From contig NZ_CP073720.1 of assembly GCF_025137375.1 (NCBI RefSeq), positions 8,332,501 to 8,396,500 on the forward strand: a DNA stretch of 64,000 nucleotides, given 5' to 3'. This document shows, one piece after another, positions 42,246 through 49,753 of the stretch. The notes beneath the pieces were generated by a model. It did not search any database. It was given only the letters and a program-made list of their open reading frames with translations, and was not told the origin of the DNA. How positions within the stretch are numbered: the stretch's first letter is position 1; the number at the start of each line of letters is the position of its first letter. A program made the position numbers and the translations under genes. The stretch comes from Dactylosporangium fulvum (GTDB lineage Bacteria; Actinomycetota; Actinomycetes; Mycobacteriales; Micromonosporaceae).

Positions 42246-43604
42246 CTACGCACGAGACGACGTCGACGAGGTCCTGTCCGTGAGGAACTCAATCACTCGG
42301 CTCACTACGCTGCGTCGCCGCCATGCCTCCCACACGGCTGGGAGCGCTGCGATTCCTGCCAACCCGCCGAGTCCAGCGCTCACGATCGCAGAGATCGGCG
42401 CGGTGGCTGCGGCGCTGGCGCCCGCCGCCACGCCCAGGCCGGTAAGCAAGGTGCCTTGGTGACGGTTGGCTGGCTCGATGGCTCGAAGCAGGGGATCTAC
42501 GACCCGGCGCGCCTCATCGGGGCCACCGCCTGCCCAGAGACGAGCCAGGGCCTCATCGTGTTCGTAGCTGAATCGACCAAACTCGCTACCTTCCATCGCG
42601 ACGAGGCCTGACATGAGATCGTCAGGCACGACGAGGTCGGTGCCGATGCCCTCCGCAGCAAGCCGGCGAGTGGCCTGTTCGGTGTAACTGGTCGGCGTCC
42701 GGCCAGGTTGGAAGGACGAGGCGATGGCACGGATCCCATGCTGGCGCGCCAACGCGACGTGCCGTCCCGCGGAGTACCACCGGTCGATGGTCTCCAGATC
42801 AATAGCCTCATCGACCGACAGACCCGGCCGATCACTGCGGACTTTTTCCAGGAGCGCGGTCAGATCAGACCGGTGTCGCGAGAGCTGCACCATCTGCACC
42901 ACGCTGTCGTATGTGCTGCGGCCAACACCCGTCGTAAGTGTGTCTGGAGGCAACGGCCGGTAGTGCAGCAGAGCGGTGGCGAGGTCGAACCCATCACCCC
43001 AGGCTGCGGTCGTGAGTAGACCGCCGCGTTCCGCCTCGATCCATCTCCGCCAGCCTTCCGCCAACCGATCGATGTCATCATGCGCCGTCGTTGGTGCACG
43101 GTCGGTAAGAAACCGGGCCAGGCGGTCCGGGACTTCGGCGTCATCGCTGCCGGCAAGACATGCACTCAGCATCTGCTCGGGAGTCTGCCCGAGCGCTGAG
43201 GCGAGGTGTGACCGGTCGGCGTCTGCTCCGACCGCGTTGAAGGTGAAGCCGTTGAGGGTCCCCGCGCCGTCCCCTCGTAGAAGGAAGGTTCGGAGTGCAG
43301 CTGCGAAGCGGCGCCGCGGGGCACCGTGACCGCGGGTGCGCACCTCGATGGGCAGAATACGGTTGTGTACGCCTCGTCCCACCAGGTCGCTCAGTTGCGG
43401 CGGCGCTATGTCGATGAAGAAACGACCGTCGAGGAAGTGCGTGTCAGGGATGACGAGGGTGCGCGACAGCAGGAGATCGAGCCGAAGCTGTCCGACGTAC
43501 CGCTCGTGCAGATAGCCGGCCGCTGCGTTCATGCGCTGGCTGCTCGCGCTGTAAGCATCGACGAGAAGGCGGTCGGTGCCGAGTCGCTTGCCGGACGCTG
43601 CCAT
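42246..43604 (-). CDS. Unrecognised 452-residue AICE cargo protein with C-terminal hydrophobic hairpin
   Basis: 452 residues from ATG 43604. I recognise no domain. The first 110 residues include LDLLLSRTLVIPDTHFLDGR and an RILPIEVRTRG segment; the middle is helical and rich in Asp/Arg (TAHDDIDRLAEGWRRWIEAE in part). Residues about 388-430 form two Ala/Gly-rich hydrophobic helices (GLGVAAGASAAATAPISAI, VSAGLGGLAGIAAL), so the tail may enter a membrane. Base composition is lower in G+C than the chromosome but higher than the HEPN operon. Last gene before attR, the usual cargo position. Could be a defence effector. Confidence 0.6.
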   Translation of the reverse strand: MAASGKRLGTDRLLVDAYSASSQRMNAAAGYLHERYVGQLRLDLLLSRTLVIPDTHFLDGRFFIDIAPPQLSDLVGRGVHNRILPIEVRTRGHGAPRRRFAAALRTFLLRGDGAGTLNGFTFNAVGADADRSHLASALGQTPEQMLSACLAGSDDAEVPDRLARFLTDRAPTTAHDDIDRLAEGWRRWIEAERGGLLTTAAWGDGFDLATALLHYRPLPPDTLTTGVGRSTYDSVVQMVQLSRHRSDLTALLEKVRSDRPGLSVDEAIDLETIDRWYSAGRHVALARQHGIRAIASSFQPGRTPTSYTEQATRRLAAEGIGTDLVVPDDLMSGLVAMEGSEFGRFSYEHDEALARLWAGGGPDEARRVVDPLLRAIEPANRHQGTLLTGLGVAAGASAAATAPISAIVSAGLGGLAGIAALPAVWEAWRRRSVVSRVIEFLTDRTSSTSSRA

Positions 43605-43699
43605 GCAGCAAATCCTAATGTTGCAGGGCCAGATCGAGGTGACGCAGTGGCGTCGGCTGCTCTCAGAGGCCCTGGACGCCGCAGGCCGGCGGGGCTCGA

Positions 43700-43719
43700 T
43701 GAGTGCCCAACTGAGTGCC
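43700..43719. repeat. Putative arm-type integrase site, right
   Basis: Exact 20-base copy of 28357-28376 (GAGTGCC-N5-GAGTGCC), in the same orientation, about 95 bases inside attR. See the left copy. Confidence 0.55.
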
Positions 43720-43814
43720 GATCGCCGCGCACGCGGCCGGACGGCGGCGGACGCCGACAGTCACTCACGTAAGGCAGATCGCCTGTCTGTGCAGGCGAGA
43801 TGGGCTCTGGGAAG

Positions 43815-43863
43815 CCTTGACACGGAAGAGGTCACTGGTTCAAACCCAGTATCGTCCACGCAG
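43815..43863. repeat. attR core repeat (3' tRNA-Val duplication)
   Basis: 49-base copy of 28263-28311 with T instead of C at 43855. Lacks the 5' half of the tRNA, so it is the right boundary of the element. The one mismatch falls in the acceptor stem and would give a G-T wobble pair. Confidence 0.9.
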
Positions 43864-43866
43864 CTC

Positions 43867-43900
43867 AGAGGGCTTGTCGACATGATCGACAAGCCCTCTT
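43867..43900 (+). terminator. Hairpin with T-run after attR
   Basis: Fourteen-base perfect stem (43867-43880 with 43886-43899), loop CATGA, followed by TTTT. Presumably the original terminator of the tRNA operon before integration; it resembles but is not the same as the hairpin after tRNA-Val at the left end. Confidence 0.8.
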
Positions 43901-44028
43901 TTGTGTCCTGAGCGCCTACGGCACTCTGGTGCCTTCGCCCTCTTGAGGACCCGTCCGGCGTAACCGCCTCGGCCGGGCCGGACGGTTGCAGTCCTTGCTG
44001 CACCCCTCCGCGACATGTCGTTCTACTC

Positions 44029-44361
44029 GCCCCGGTCGATGAGTGGTTCCTGAACCTGTGCGAGACCGATCCGACCACGGCCGACCGGGTCATGGAGGTG
44101 ATTGACCACCTGGTGCAGGCCGGTCCGGGCCTCGGGCGACCCATGGTCGACCGGGTCCATGGCAGCCACCTCCATAACCTCAAAGAACTTCGGCCGGGCT
44201 CGACAGGCCGCTCCGAGATCCGCCTATTGTTCATCTTCGACGCTGAACGCGAAGCGGTGATCCTGGTTGCCGGTGCTGGTGTGGGTGGGGTTGGTGGTGC
44301 TCGTGCTGCCCGTCCGTTCGCCGTCGGTGGTGATGAGTTCGGCGAACTCGCGGTCACGTAG
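44029..44361 (+). pseudogene. Degenerate RelE/HigB (Gp49-like) toxin
   Basis: The frame reads APVDEWFLNLCETDPTTADR, then VIDHLVQAGPGLGRPMVDRV and NLKELRPGSTGRSEIRLLFI, a clear Gp49/HigB-type toxin core. No ATG, GTG or TTG precedes the domain in frame; the first ATG (44092) is inside it. After VILVAG the expected ending is replaced by a Gly/Ala-rich string, suggesting a second lesion. No antitoxin gene follows. Likely a remnant just outside the element. Confidence 0.65.
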
Positions 44362-44609
44362 AGCCATCTGCAAGGCGGTGGTCATCATGTCCGCGGCGAG
44401 GGGAGGCGGGGTCGGCGGTTATGCGGAGGGGCGTGGTCCTGGCCGTGATCCTGGCTGCGGTCGCGGCGTTGGGCTGTGGGAGGTTGGGGGCTGTGTCGGG
44501 TGGTGTGGGGGGTGGAAAAGTTTTTTGGTTTTGGTGTCGAAGCGGTGGGTTGTTGTGCGAAGGATGGGTGCGGGCCGGGAGTGCTGGCCCACTCACTAGG
44601 GGAGATCTG
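44362..44609. other. G/T-skewed noncoding tract
   Basis: No supported gene. From about 44455 to 44575 the plus strand is strongly G and T rich with runs such as GGTGTGGGGGGTGG and GTTTTTTGG, unlike the balanced G/C of the rest of the window. An open frame crosses it but has no homology and merges into the reductase gene. The last 15 bases hold the AGGGGAGA ribosome site of that gene. Confidence 0.5.
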
Positions 44610-45158
44610 ATGCGACGGATTATTGCTTCGACTTACACCACTGTTGATGGTTTCATCGACAACCCGCACGAGTGGTCACTGTCATACAACGCCCCGGCGG
44701 CCATGCAGTACGCCCTGGACCTGACGCTCAGCGCCGACACGCTGCTCCTGGGCCGTATCACCTACGAGGGCATGGCGCAGGCGTGGCCGAACATGGGTGG
44801 GAACCCGTACGCCGACCACGTCAACGCCATGCACAAGTATGTTGTGGCTTCCCAGCCGGTCGACACCAGCGCCTGGAACCCGACGACCGTCATCGCCGGC
44901 GACGAGCTGCTGACCGCTGTGAAGGCACTCAAGGAGACCGATGGCACCAATATTCTGATCTGGGGCAACGGCCGGTTGACCGATGCGCTCGCGACGGCCG
45001 GCCTGCTCGACGAGTACAAGATTTGGACCTATCCGGTTCTGAAGGGCAGTGGTGAGCCGCTGTTCCGCACTGAGAGCCCGACCGGCCTGCAGCACTTCGA
45101 GACCACCACCTTCGAGTCCGGGGTGGTCGTGTCGACCTACCGGGTCACCACCGCCTGA
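44610..45158 (+). CDS. Dihydrofolate reductase-family protein (RibD C-terminal domain)
   Basis: 182 residues from ATG 44610, preceded by AGGGGAG at 6-7 bases. RibD-C pattern: RRIIASTYTTVDGFIDNP, LLLGRITYEGMAQAWP and LIWGNGRLTDALATAGLLDE. Members reduce a nitro, quinone or pteridine-type substrate with NADPH; the natural substrate is unknown. The frame is open further upstream but that part is not conserved. Confidence 0.85.
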   Translation: MRRIIASTYTTVDGFIDNPHEWSLSYNAPAAMQYALDLTLSADTLLLGRITYEGMAQAWPNMGGNPYADHVNAMHKYVVASQPVDTSAWNPTTVIAGDELLTAVKALKETDGTNILIWGNGRLTDALATAGLLDEYKIWTYPVLKGSGEPLFRTESPTGLQHFETTTFESGVVVSTYRVTTA

Positions 45159-45227
45159 ACACAAGCACCCAGAGGAGCACGGGTTTGCCGGTTACGGGAC
45201 AGGCAAACCCGGGGTCGACAAAGCAGA

Positions 45228-45653
45228 TCAGCCTGTTGCGGGTGTGGGTTGGTCTTGCGGTCCGTTCGGGTGGCTACTGCTGTTGGAGGTTCGGCGGGAC
45301 AACAGACTGCCGATCGCGCCGAGCAGAGCGACGACGATGGTGACCGACGGCAGCCCGCCGTACTCGAAGGGGGTGCCCGCCGCCGCGATAAGCGTCCACA
45401 GCAGCATCGCGAGCGGAATCGTTGCCAGCAGCACGACACGCGGCCGCGGCGCCGGCCACCGCAACGCCACAGCGGCTCCCAGCACCACAAGAGCCACGAC
45501 GTCGAACCGGAAGAGACCGCCGAGCCCCCCGGTGGACAGCGAGTAGACGAGCAGGGCGGCGAAGACGGCCACCGCCGTGCGGCGGGCTCCGACGATCCAG
45601 GCCACTGCGAGGCCGAGCCGGAGCACGGTAGGGATCAGCAGCACAAGGGTCAC
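45228..45653 (-). CDS. Small membrane protein of the PadR operon
   Basis: 141 residues from GTG 45653, overlapping the upstream stop by 4 bases. Four hydrophobic segments (LVLLIPTVLRLGLAVAWIVG, VFAALLVYSL, VVALVVLGAAVALRW, VVLLATIPLAMLLWTLIAA) and a polar tail. No family recognised. Third gene of the padR operon. Confidence 0.55.
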   Translation of the reverse strand: MTLVLLIPTVLRLGLAVAWIVGARRTAVAVFAALLVYSLSTGGLGGLFRFDVVALVVLGAAVALRWPAPRPRVVLLATIPLAMLLWTLIAAAGTPFEYGGLPSVTIVVALLGAIGSLLSRRTSNSSSHPNGPQDQPTPATG

Positions 45654-45973
45654 GTTGTGGATGGGGAACCGGCTGTCGACACTGACCTTATGGCGCCGGT
45701 GTTGATGCGGTAAACGGTCTCGAGTACTGCGGTGCTGTACGCGACGAGGAACGCGGCGAGCAGTAGGGATGCCGCACGGGGCAGGCGAAGCCGAAGCGCG
45801 AGGCCGAACACCCCGACGGCCTGACGGAGGCTGGGCCGGGTGCGACCCTCGTCAAGGTCGATCAGCAGCCCGAGCAGCTCCTCACCGCGGGCGGCCCGGT
45901 GGTCGGCAGGCAGCAGCCGCAGCAGTCGGCGGTAGCGCCGTTCCAGAGACCCCGTCCGGTCCGAGGGGTTCAT
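45650..45973 (-). CDS. Membrane protein following PadR
   Basis: 107 residues. The N-terminal cytoplasmic helices LERRYRRLLRLLPADHRAAR and GEELLGLLIDLDEGRTRPS are typical of proteins encoded after PadR regulators in actinobacteria. One membrane helix (ASLLLAAFLVAYSTAVLETV) follows. ATGA/GTGA overlaps on both sides. Probably a membrane target or partner controlled by the PadR repressor; function unknown. Confidence 0.6.
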   Translation of the reverse strand: MNPSDRTGSLERRYRRLLRLLPADHRAARGEELLGLLIDLDEGRTRPSLRQAVGVFGLALRLRLPRAASLLLAAFLVAYSTAVLETVYRINTGAIRSVSTAGSPSTT

Positions 45974-46311
45974 CCGGTCAGTCCGAGCCGAGGCGCCGAT
46001 TGCTGGGCACGCCGGGCGAGGCGGCGCTTCGCCGCACGAGCCTGGGCGGTCATCCGCTGCGTCTCAGCCTCCACTGCAGCCGCACCCGCGTCCGTCAAAC
46101 GGTAGTAACGGCGCAGCCGGCCGTTCTCCACCTCGTCACGCTCGGGCTCGACGAGCCCGCGGGCGACGAGACGCTCCAGAGCCGCATAGAGCGTGCTCGC
46201 CCGGAGCTGGATTCGGTTCTCAGACATCGCGGCGACCTCCGACACCAACCCGTAGCCGTGCCGGGGCTGATCGGCGAGCGCCGCGAGGATCAGGAACGCC
46301 TGTTCACTCAT
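45970..46311 (-). CDS. PadR-family transcriptional regulator
   Basis: 113 residues from ATG 46311 (GTG 46320 adds three). PadR winged helix: AFLILAALADQPRHGYGLVS, then IQLRASTLYAALERLVARGL and RRYYRLTDAGAAAVEAE, with a basic C-terminal helix for dimerisation. A perfect palindrome 17 bases upstream is its likely operator, giving autoregulation of the three-gene operon. Confidence 0.9.
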   Translation of the reverse strand: MSEQAFLILAALADQPRHGYGLVSEVAAMSENRIQLRASTLYAALERLVARGLVEPERDEVENGRLRRYYRLTDAGAAAVEAETQRMTAQARAAKRRLARRAQQSAPRLGLTG

Positions 46312-46327
46312 AGAGTCCACCGCGGCA

Positions 46328-46352
46328 GCATATACCGTCTCGCGGTATATGC
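46328..46352. promoter_or_regulatory. PadR operator palindrome
   Basis: Perfect 10-base arms GCATATACCG (46328-46337) and complement (46343-46352), 5-base spacer. A/T-rich against the background and directly before padR. The spacing and ATAT core match PadR-type operators. Confidence 0.75.
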
Positions 46353-46593
46353 TCTACCCGCCGCAGCAAGCTGTCGCGAGGCCGCCCTCTGTTTCAGCCA
46401 TCCCGGAGGCCGGACAGGGGCCACGGCATTAACAGCCACGTACGGCGTACTGCCAGGCGATCTCATGTCGGCAGCTGGGCCGGTAGTTCGCATCGAGAGG
46501 ATCGAGAGCGATCCACCGTCGGCTGGCGACAGTCGTTGGTGGAACATCCTCTGTGTGCAACCAGAAAACGGCCCGGATCACGCGAGCCCCTCC

Positions 46594-46737
46594 ATGTCGC
46601 GGGTCAAGTTCGCCCGGGAGATCTTGCTGTGGCTCGCCTTGGGCATCCCGGTGGCGGTGTTCGTCATTCTCTGCTGCATCTGCGGGATGTTCCGTCTCAT
46701 CGATCATGAGTACTGGAATCCGCCGGCCACTCCGTAG
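46594..46737 (+). CDS. Possible single-helix small membrane protein
   Basis: 47 residues from ATG 46594 (a longer start at 46465 gives 90). One clear membrane helix, ILLWLALGIPVAVFVILCCI, with basic residues before it and FRLIDHEYWNPP after. No good ribosome site and no recognised family, so this is tentative. Confidence 0.3.
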   Translation: MSRVKFAREILLWLALGIPVAVFVILCCICGMFRLIDHEYWNPPATP

Positions 46738-46906
46738 CCGGGCTGTCCGGAGATAACCACTCGTCGGGATGGTCACGTCGCCGCGACGATTTCCTCATCC
46801 CGCTCGAGAACGGGCAGGTCGGCAACCTGCGAGCAGCGCAGCACACGCATGTCGACCGGGCCTCGCCGTCGTCGGCCGCTTCCGCACTGACGCTGCACCT
46901 TGCCTC

Positions 46907-47180
46907 GTGGCCTGCTTCCCGGACCTGACGCCCTACGCGTACATCGACCACGACACCGTCGGGCACGAATGGGGCAGGCTGCAGTACCACCCGCAGTACG
47001 AGCGGCGCAACGTCGGCTGGCTGGACGCGTCGCAGCCGTTCGACAGGGGCCCGGTCCCGGACTGGTTCGCCGGCGCGCTGCTCGACGTCATCGGCGACCC
47101 ACCCGTCAACGAGACACGCGGCCTCCACGACTGCGAGTTCTGCCCGCCGGACACGAACCCCCGTCGCCGATCCGCGACAG
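46907..47180 (+). pseudogene. Remnant of an uncharacterised actinobacterial gene
   Basis: The frame reads CFPDLTPYAYIDHDTVGHEW, NVGWLDASQPFDRGPVP and VNETRGLHDCEFCPPDT, blocks of a conserved small protein family I recognise only by these motifs. It runs out of homology at about 47160, where a different frame may continue (VWAAP). No ribosome site; GTG 46907 could be the start. Probably frameshifted. Confidence 0.5.
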
Positions 47181-47341
47181 GTGTGGGCGGCGCCGCGCAG
47201 CCGGGCGCGCGAGGTCCTCGCAGACGCTCCGTCAGTTCCCGGGAGGTCTGCCCCCGAAACGGTACGCCACCTCGGCATAGGCGTGGTTGTCCGCCTCGTA
47301 GCGGGCATGGAGAAAACTCCAGCAGAGCGTCCACCCGTTGA

Positions 47342-47603
47342 TTCTCCGGGCTTCTGCTCCGTGGATGAGAAAACGAATGACAACACGGTCCGCTGCCGGC
47401 ATACCGCGACCAGGTGCACGCCAACCGCGGCGGGCCGGGACACGTCCGCACCCGGCCGTGGCGTGCGTCCCACGTGCCGCGGCCTCCCGGCACCCCGGCA
47501 TCAAACGGCGATGCCGCCCAGACCCGGACAGCCGGCACACGGAGCACCGGGCAGCCGGGTCACGTACAAATCCGGCCACAGCCTCGATCAGTACCCTTTC
47601 GGC
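47342..47603. other. No supported gene
   Basis: Open frames exist on both strands but show no recognisable sequence. Just before it, on the minus strand around 47235-47345, a stretch reads SFLHARYEADNHAYAEVAYR and stops at 47232; it may be a gene fragment. Promoter signals for the next gene were not identified. Confidence 0.35.
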
Positions 47604-48626
47604 GTGCGAGCCTTTTGGGATGCGCTGTGGGCCGGCACGCATCGCCTGACGCTGGCCGAATGGATCCAGATCGTCTCGGCCGTCGGCGCCGTCGCCGCAG
47701 CGATCGCCGGCGCCGCGGCCGCCCGGTCGGCGCGCAGGGCGGCCCGGACCGCCGCCCAGCAACTGCCGGAGTTTCAGAAGCAGGTCGAGGTCAGTGCGGC
47801 GCAGTCGAGAGCCGCCGACGAGCAGGTCGCCCTTGCTCAGGAAGCCCTGAAAGCCGCCACGACGGCGGTCCGGGAAGCCGCACGTGCCAGGACCGACGAG
47901 CGGGCTCCCCTCGTCGTCGCGCTGCTCGAGGCACCGCAATGGCCCCCGCTGGTCGACACGACGCGCAATCGGATGCCGTACGGGAACGAGGCCCGACTGC
48001 TCGACCATCGTTCTGTGTCGCAGGCCGAACCGGCTTCGCCGGCGCGATCGTTCTTGCGAGGCGGAGAGCGAAACCAGTTCATGTGGTTTCGGACCCGGGG
48101 AGTGCTCGTCAACGAAGGCACTACCACCGCCCGCGTGCGACTCGACAACGAGGCCCAGTTCGTGGAGGGCGACAGTCCACTGGTCCGGAACTCGAGCATC
48201 GTGGTGCCGCCGGCCGTGGGAATGCCGACGAAGCGGGAGCATCTCTTGCGGCCGGGTGAGATGGCGCTGTTCGAGTGGGGCGCCGGGCACACGATCGCAG
48301 AGTGGGCGGATGCGTGCGAGAATCCCGAACCGCCCAACCCACGCGGCGCATGCTTCTTCACGATCACCGTGTTCGACCCGTTCGAGCACGGCACCTTCGA
48401 TCACATCCACGTTGTCATGGCAGGCCGGCCGATCATCCCCGTGGACGGTTCCTTCGACGAAGTGGGGCTCGCTACCGAGGAGTCCGAGGCGGCGATGGGA
48501 GTCACGATCTTTCCCACTCGGCGCACGTACCGCTCCGACGGTCCGCGAAAAGAGCCTCTTCCCTGGGAGGAAACGTACGCAGCCTGGTGGAGACAGAACG
48601 GAAGGCGCGCCACGGAGGTTGCGTAG
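47604..48626 (+). CDS. Unknown protein with N-terminal membrane helix and coiled coil
   Basis: 340 residues from GTG 47604; the upstream frame is open but unconserved. Membrane helix IQIVSAVGAVAAAIAGAAAA at about 20-39, then a coiled coil rich in Ala/Arg/Gln to about residue 100. The rest is a soluble beta-rich domain (NQFMWFRTRGVLVNEGTTTA, MALFEWGAGHTIAEWADACE). No family recognised. Stop is 4 bases before the convergent GntR gene end. Confidence 0.6.
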   Translation: MRAFWDALWAGTHRLTLAEWIQIVSAVGAVAAAIAGAAAARSARRAARTAAQQLPEFQKQVEVSAAQSRAADEQVALAQEALKAATTAVREAARARTDERAPLVVALLEAPQWPPLVDTTRNRMPYGNEARLLDHRSVSQAEPASPARSFLRGGERNQFMWFRTRGVLVNEGTTTARVRLDNEAQFVEGDSPLVRNSSIVVPPAVGMPTKREHLLRPGEMALFEWGAGHTIAEWADACENPEPPNPRGACFFTITVFDPFEHGTFDHIHVVMAGRPIIPVDGSFDEVGLATEESEAAMGVTIFPTRRTYRSDGPRKEPLPWEETYAAWWRQNGRRATEVA

Positions 48627-48630
48627 GGTG

Positions 48631-49041
48631 TCATCGGAGCGGCTGGACGACCTCGATCCGGTCGGCACCGAAGCGTTCCACCGTGCCGTCGGGCTGGCGG
48701 ATCTCCACCAGCGGGACGCCGCGGTCCAGGCCGAGCGCCAACCGTTCCGGGGTCGATGGCATCCGGCTGACCAGCCGGCAACCCGCGCCCAGGGAGACCC
48801 GCCGCCGACGCGGCTGCTGGCGCACGAACGACGGTATCCCCCGCCGCGTCACGATCAGGCCCTCCTCACGCAGGACCGCCAGCGCCCGGCGCAGCGTCAT
48901 CAGGCTGACCGCGTGCTCCACCACCAGTTCCGATTCCTTCGGCAGGAACTGCCCCGGCTGATACGTGCCCTGCCGGATCTGCTCGCGTAGCGCGTCCGCC
49001 ACCCGCTGGTACAACGCCTGCCCCACCCGTTCGACCGTCAT
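48631..49041 (-). CDS. Short GntR-family regulator
   Basis: 136 residues from ATG 49041. GntR winged helix in 1-75: YQRVADALREQIRQGTYQPG, PKESELVVEHAVSLMTLRRA and LREEGLIVTRRGIPSFV. The short C-terminal part (GRSLGAG-like, then RFGADRIEVV) is not a full effector domain. TAGAAT at 49055-49050 (minus) is a good -10 about 9 bases before the ATG, so the mRNA may be nearly leaderless. A 14-bp palindrome lies just upstream. Confidence 0.82.
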   Translation of the reverse strand: MTVERVGQALYQRVADALREQIRQGTYQPGQFLPKESELVVEHAVSLMTLRRALAVLREEGLIVTRRGIPSFVRQQPRRRRVSLGAGCRLVSRMPSTPERLALGLDRGVPLVEIRQPDGTVERFGADRIEVVQPLR

Positions 49042-49065
49042 GGCCCAGCATTCTAGCCAGTCGTG

Positions 49066-49079
49066 TGGCCATATGGCCA
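49066..49079. promoter_or_regulatory. Palindromic operator between GntR and VOC genes
   Basis: TGGCCATATGGCCA, a perfect 14-bp palindrome, 11 bases upstream of the -10 of the GntR gene and 114 bases before the VOC gene. Suits autoregulation and possible control of the divergent gene. Confidence 0.65.
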
Positions 49080-49192
49080 ACCCAGACGGCATGGTCGGCG
49101 ACGGGTTTCCACGGGTGCTGGTGGGTAACTGCGCGAGCGACCGTTGCCCGGTTGTCCGATCTGCCGGCAGGCAGGGAAGCGGAGTTGCCATC

Positions 49193-49636
49193 GTGGACTT
49201 GAAACTCGAGGTCGTCGTCATACCCGTCGCGGACGTCGACCGGGCCAAGGACTTCTACGGCGGGCTGGGCTTCCGCCTGGACGCCGACTTCGTCGGGCCC
49301 GACGGCCTGCGGGTGGTGCAGCTGACCCCGCCGGGATCCGAGTGCGCCGTCATCTTCGGCGACAAGGTCAGCTCGGCGGTGCCGGGCTCGGTGCAGGGGC
49401 TGCACCTCGTCGTGTCCGACATCGAGAAGGCCCGGGCCGAGCTCGTCGGTCGCGGGCTCGACGTGAGCGAGGTGTTCCACGACGCCGGCGGCGTGTTCCA
49501 CCATGCCGGAACGGACGCCCGGGTCCCCGGCCCGCATCCGGACCGGAGTGACTACGGCTCGTTCGCGTCGTTCACCGATCCGGACGGCAACGGCTGGGTG
49601 CTGCAAGAGGTGAAGCAGCGGGCCCCGGGCCGGTGA
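49193..49636 (+). CDS. VOC/glyoxalase-family protein
   Basis: 147 residues from GTG 49193. VOC fold: VIPVADVDRAKDFYGGLGFR near the start, QLTPPGSECAVIFG, GLHLVVSDIEKARAELVGRG and FASFTDPDGNGWVLQEV at the end. The usual metal ligands (His/Glu) are partly present (HLVV, LQEV). Members are glyoxalases, dioxygenases or antibiotic-binding proteins; the exact role is unknown. Divergent from the GntR gene. Confidence 0.85.
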   Translation: MDLKLEVVVIPVADVDRAKDFYGGLGFRLDADFVGPDGLRVVQLTPPGSECAVIFGDKVSSAVPGSVQGLHLVVSDIEKARAELVGRGLDVSEVFHDAGGVFHHAGTDARVPGPHPDRSDYGSFASFTDPDGNGWVLQEVKQRAPGR

Positions 49637-49753
49637 GCGGGCGGGCGGAGGAGCGACGATGCGGGTGACGTTCACCTCGGTGGATGACCTGGCGGGAGTG
49701 ACGCCGCCCGCGGAGAGCGGATCCGAGGTCCGTTCCCCGCGGGCGAGCCGGCT

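Larger units (their letters stand above)
28263..43863. mobile_element. Actinomycete integrative and conjugative element (AICE) in tRNA-Val
   Basis: A 15.6-kb element bounded by 49-bp direct repeats. Module order: integrase and excisionase next to the intact tRNA; DUF3631 ATPase and primase-polymerase (replication); FtsK/TraB translocase and SpdB-like protein with an iteron region (transfer). Next come a NUDIX gene, tandem operators, a TPR/HTH regulator and a second NUDIX gene; then cargo (HTH, HEPN, DUF262, an unknown membrane protein). This is the pSAM2-like organisation with single-protein double-stranded DNA transfer. All core functions look intact, so the element is probably still mobile; that last point is inference. 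Confidence 0.92.

Noticed and set aside
44092..44361. Intact RelE-type toxin starting at ATG 44092
   Set aside because: That ATG lies inside the conserved domain and the C-terminus is abnormal, so it is treated as a remnant.
47232..48668. A 478-codon minus-strand gene
   Set aside because: Mostly antisense to the unknown plus-strand gene; only its last 36 codons look protein-like and are noted as a possible fragment.
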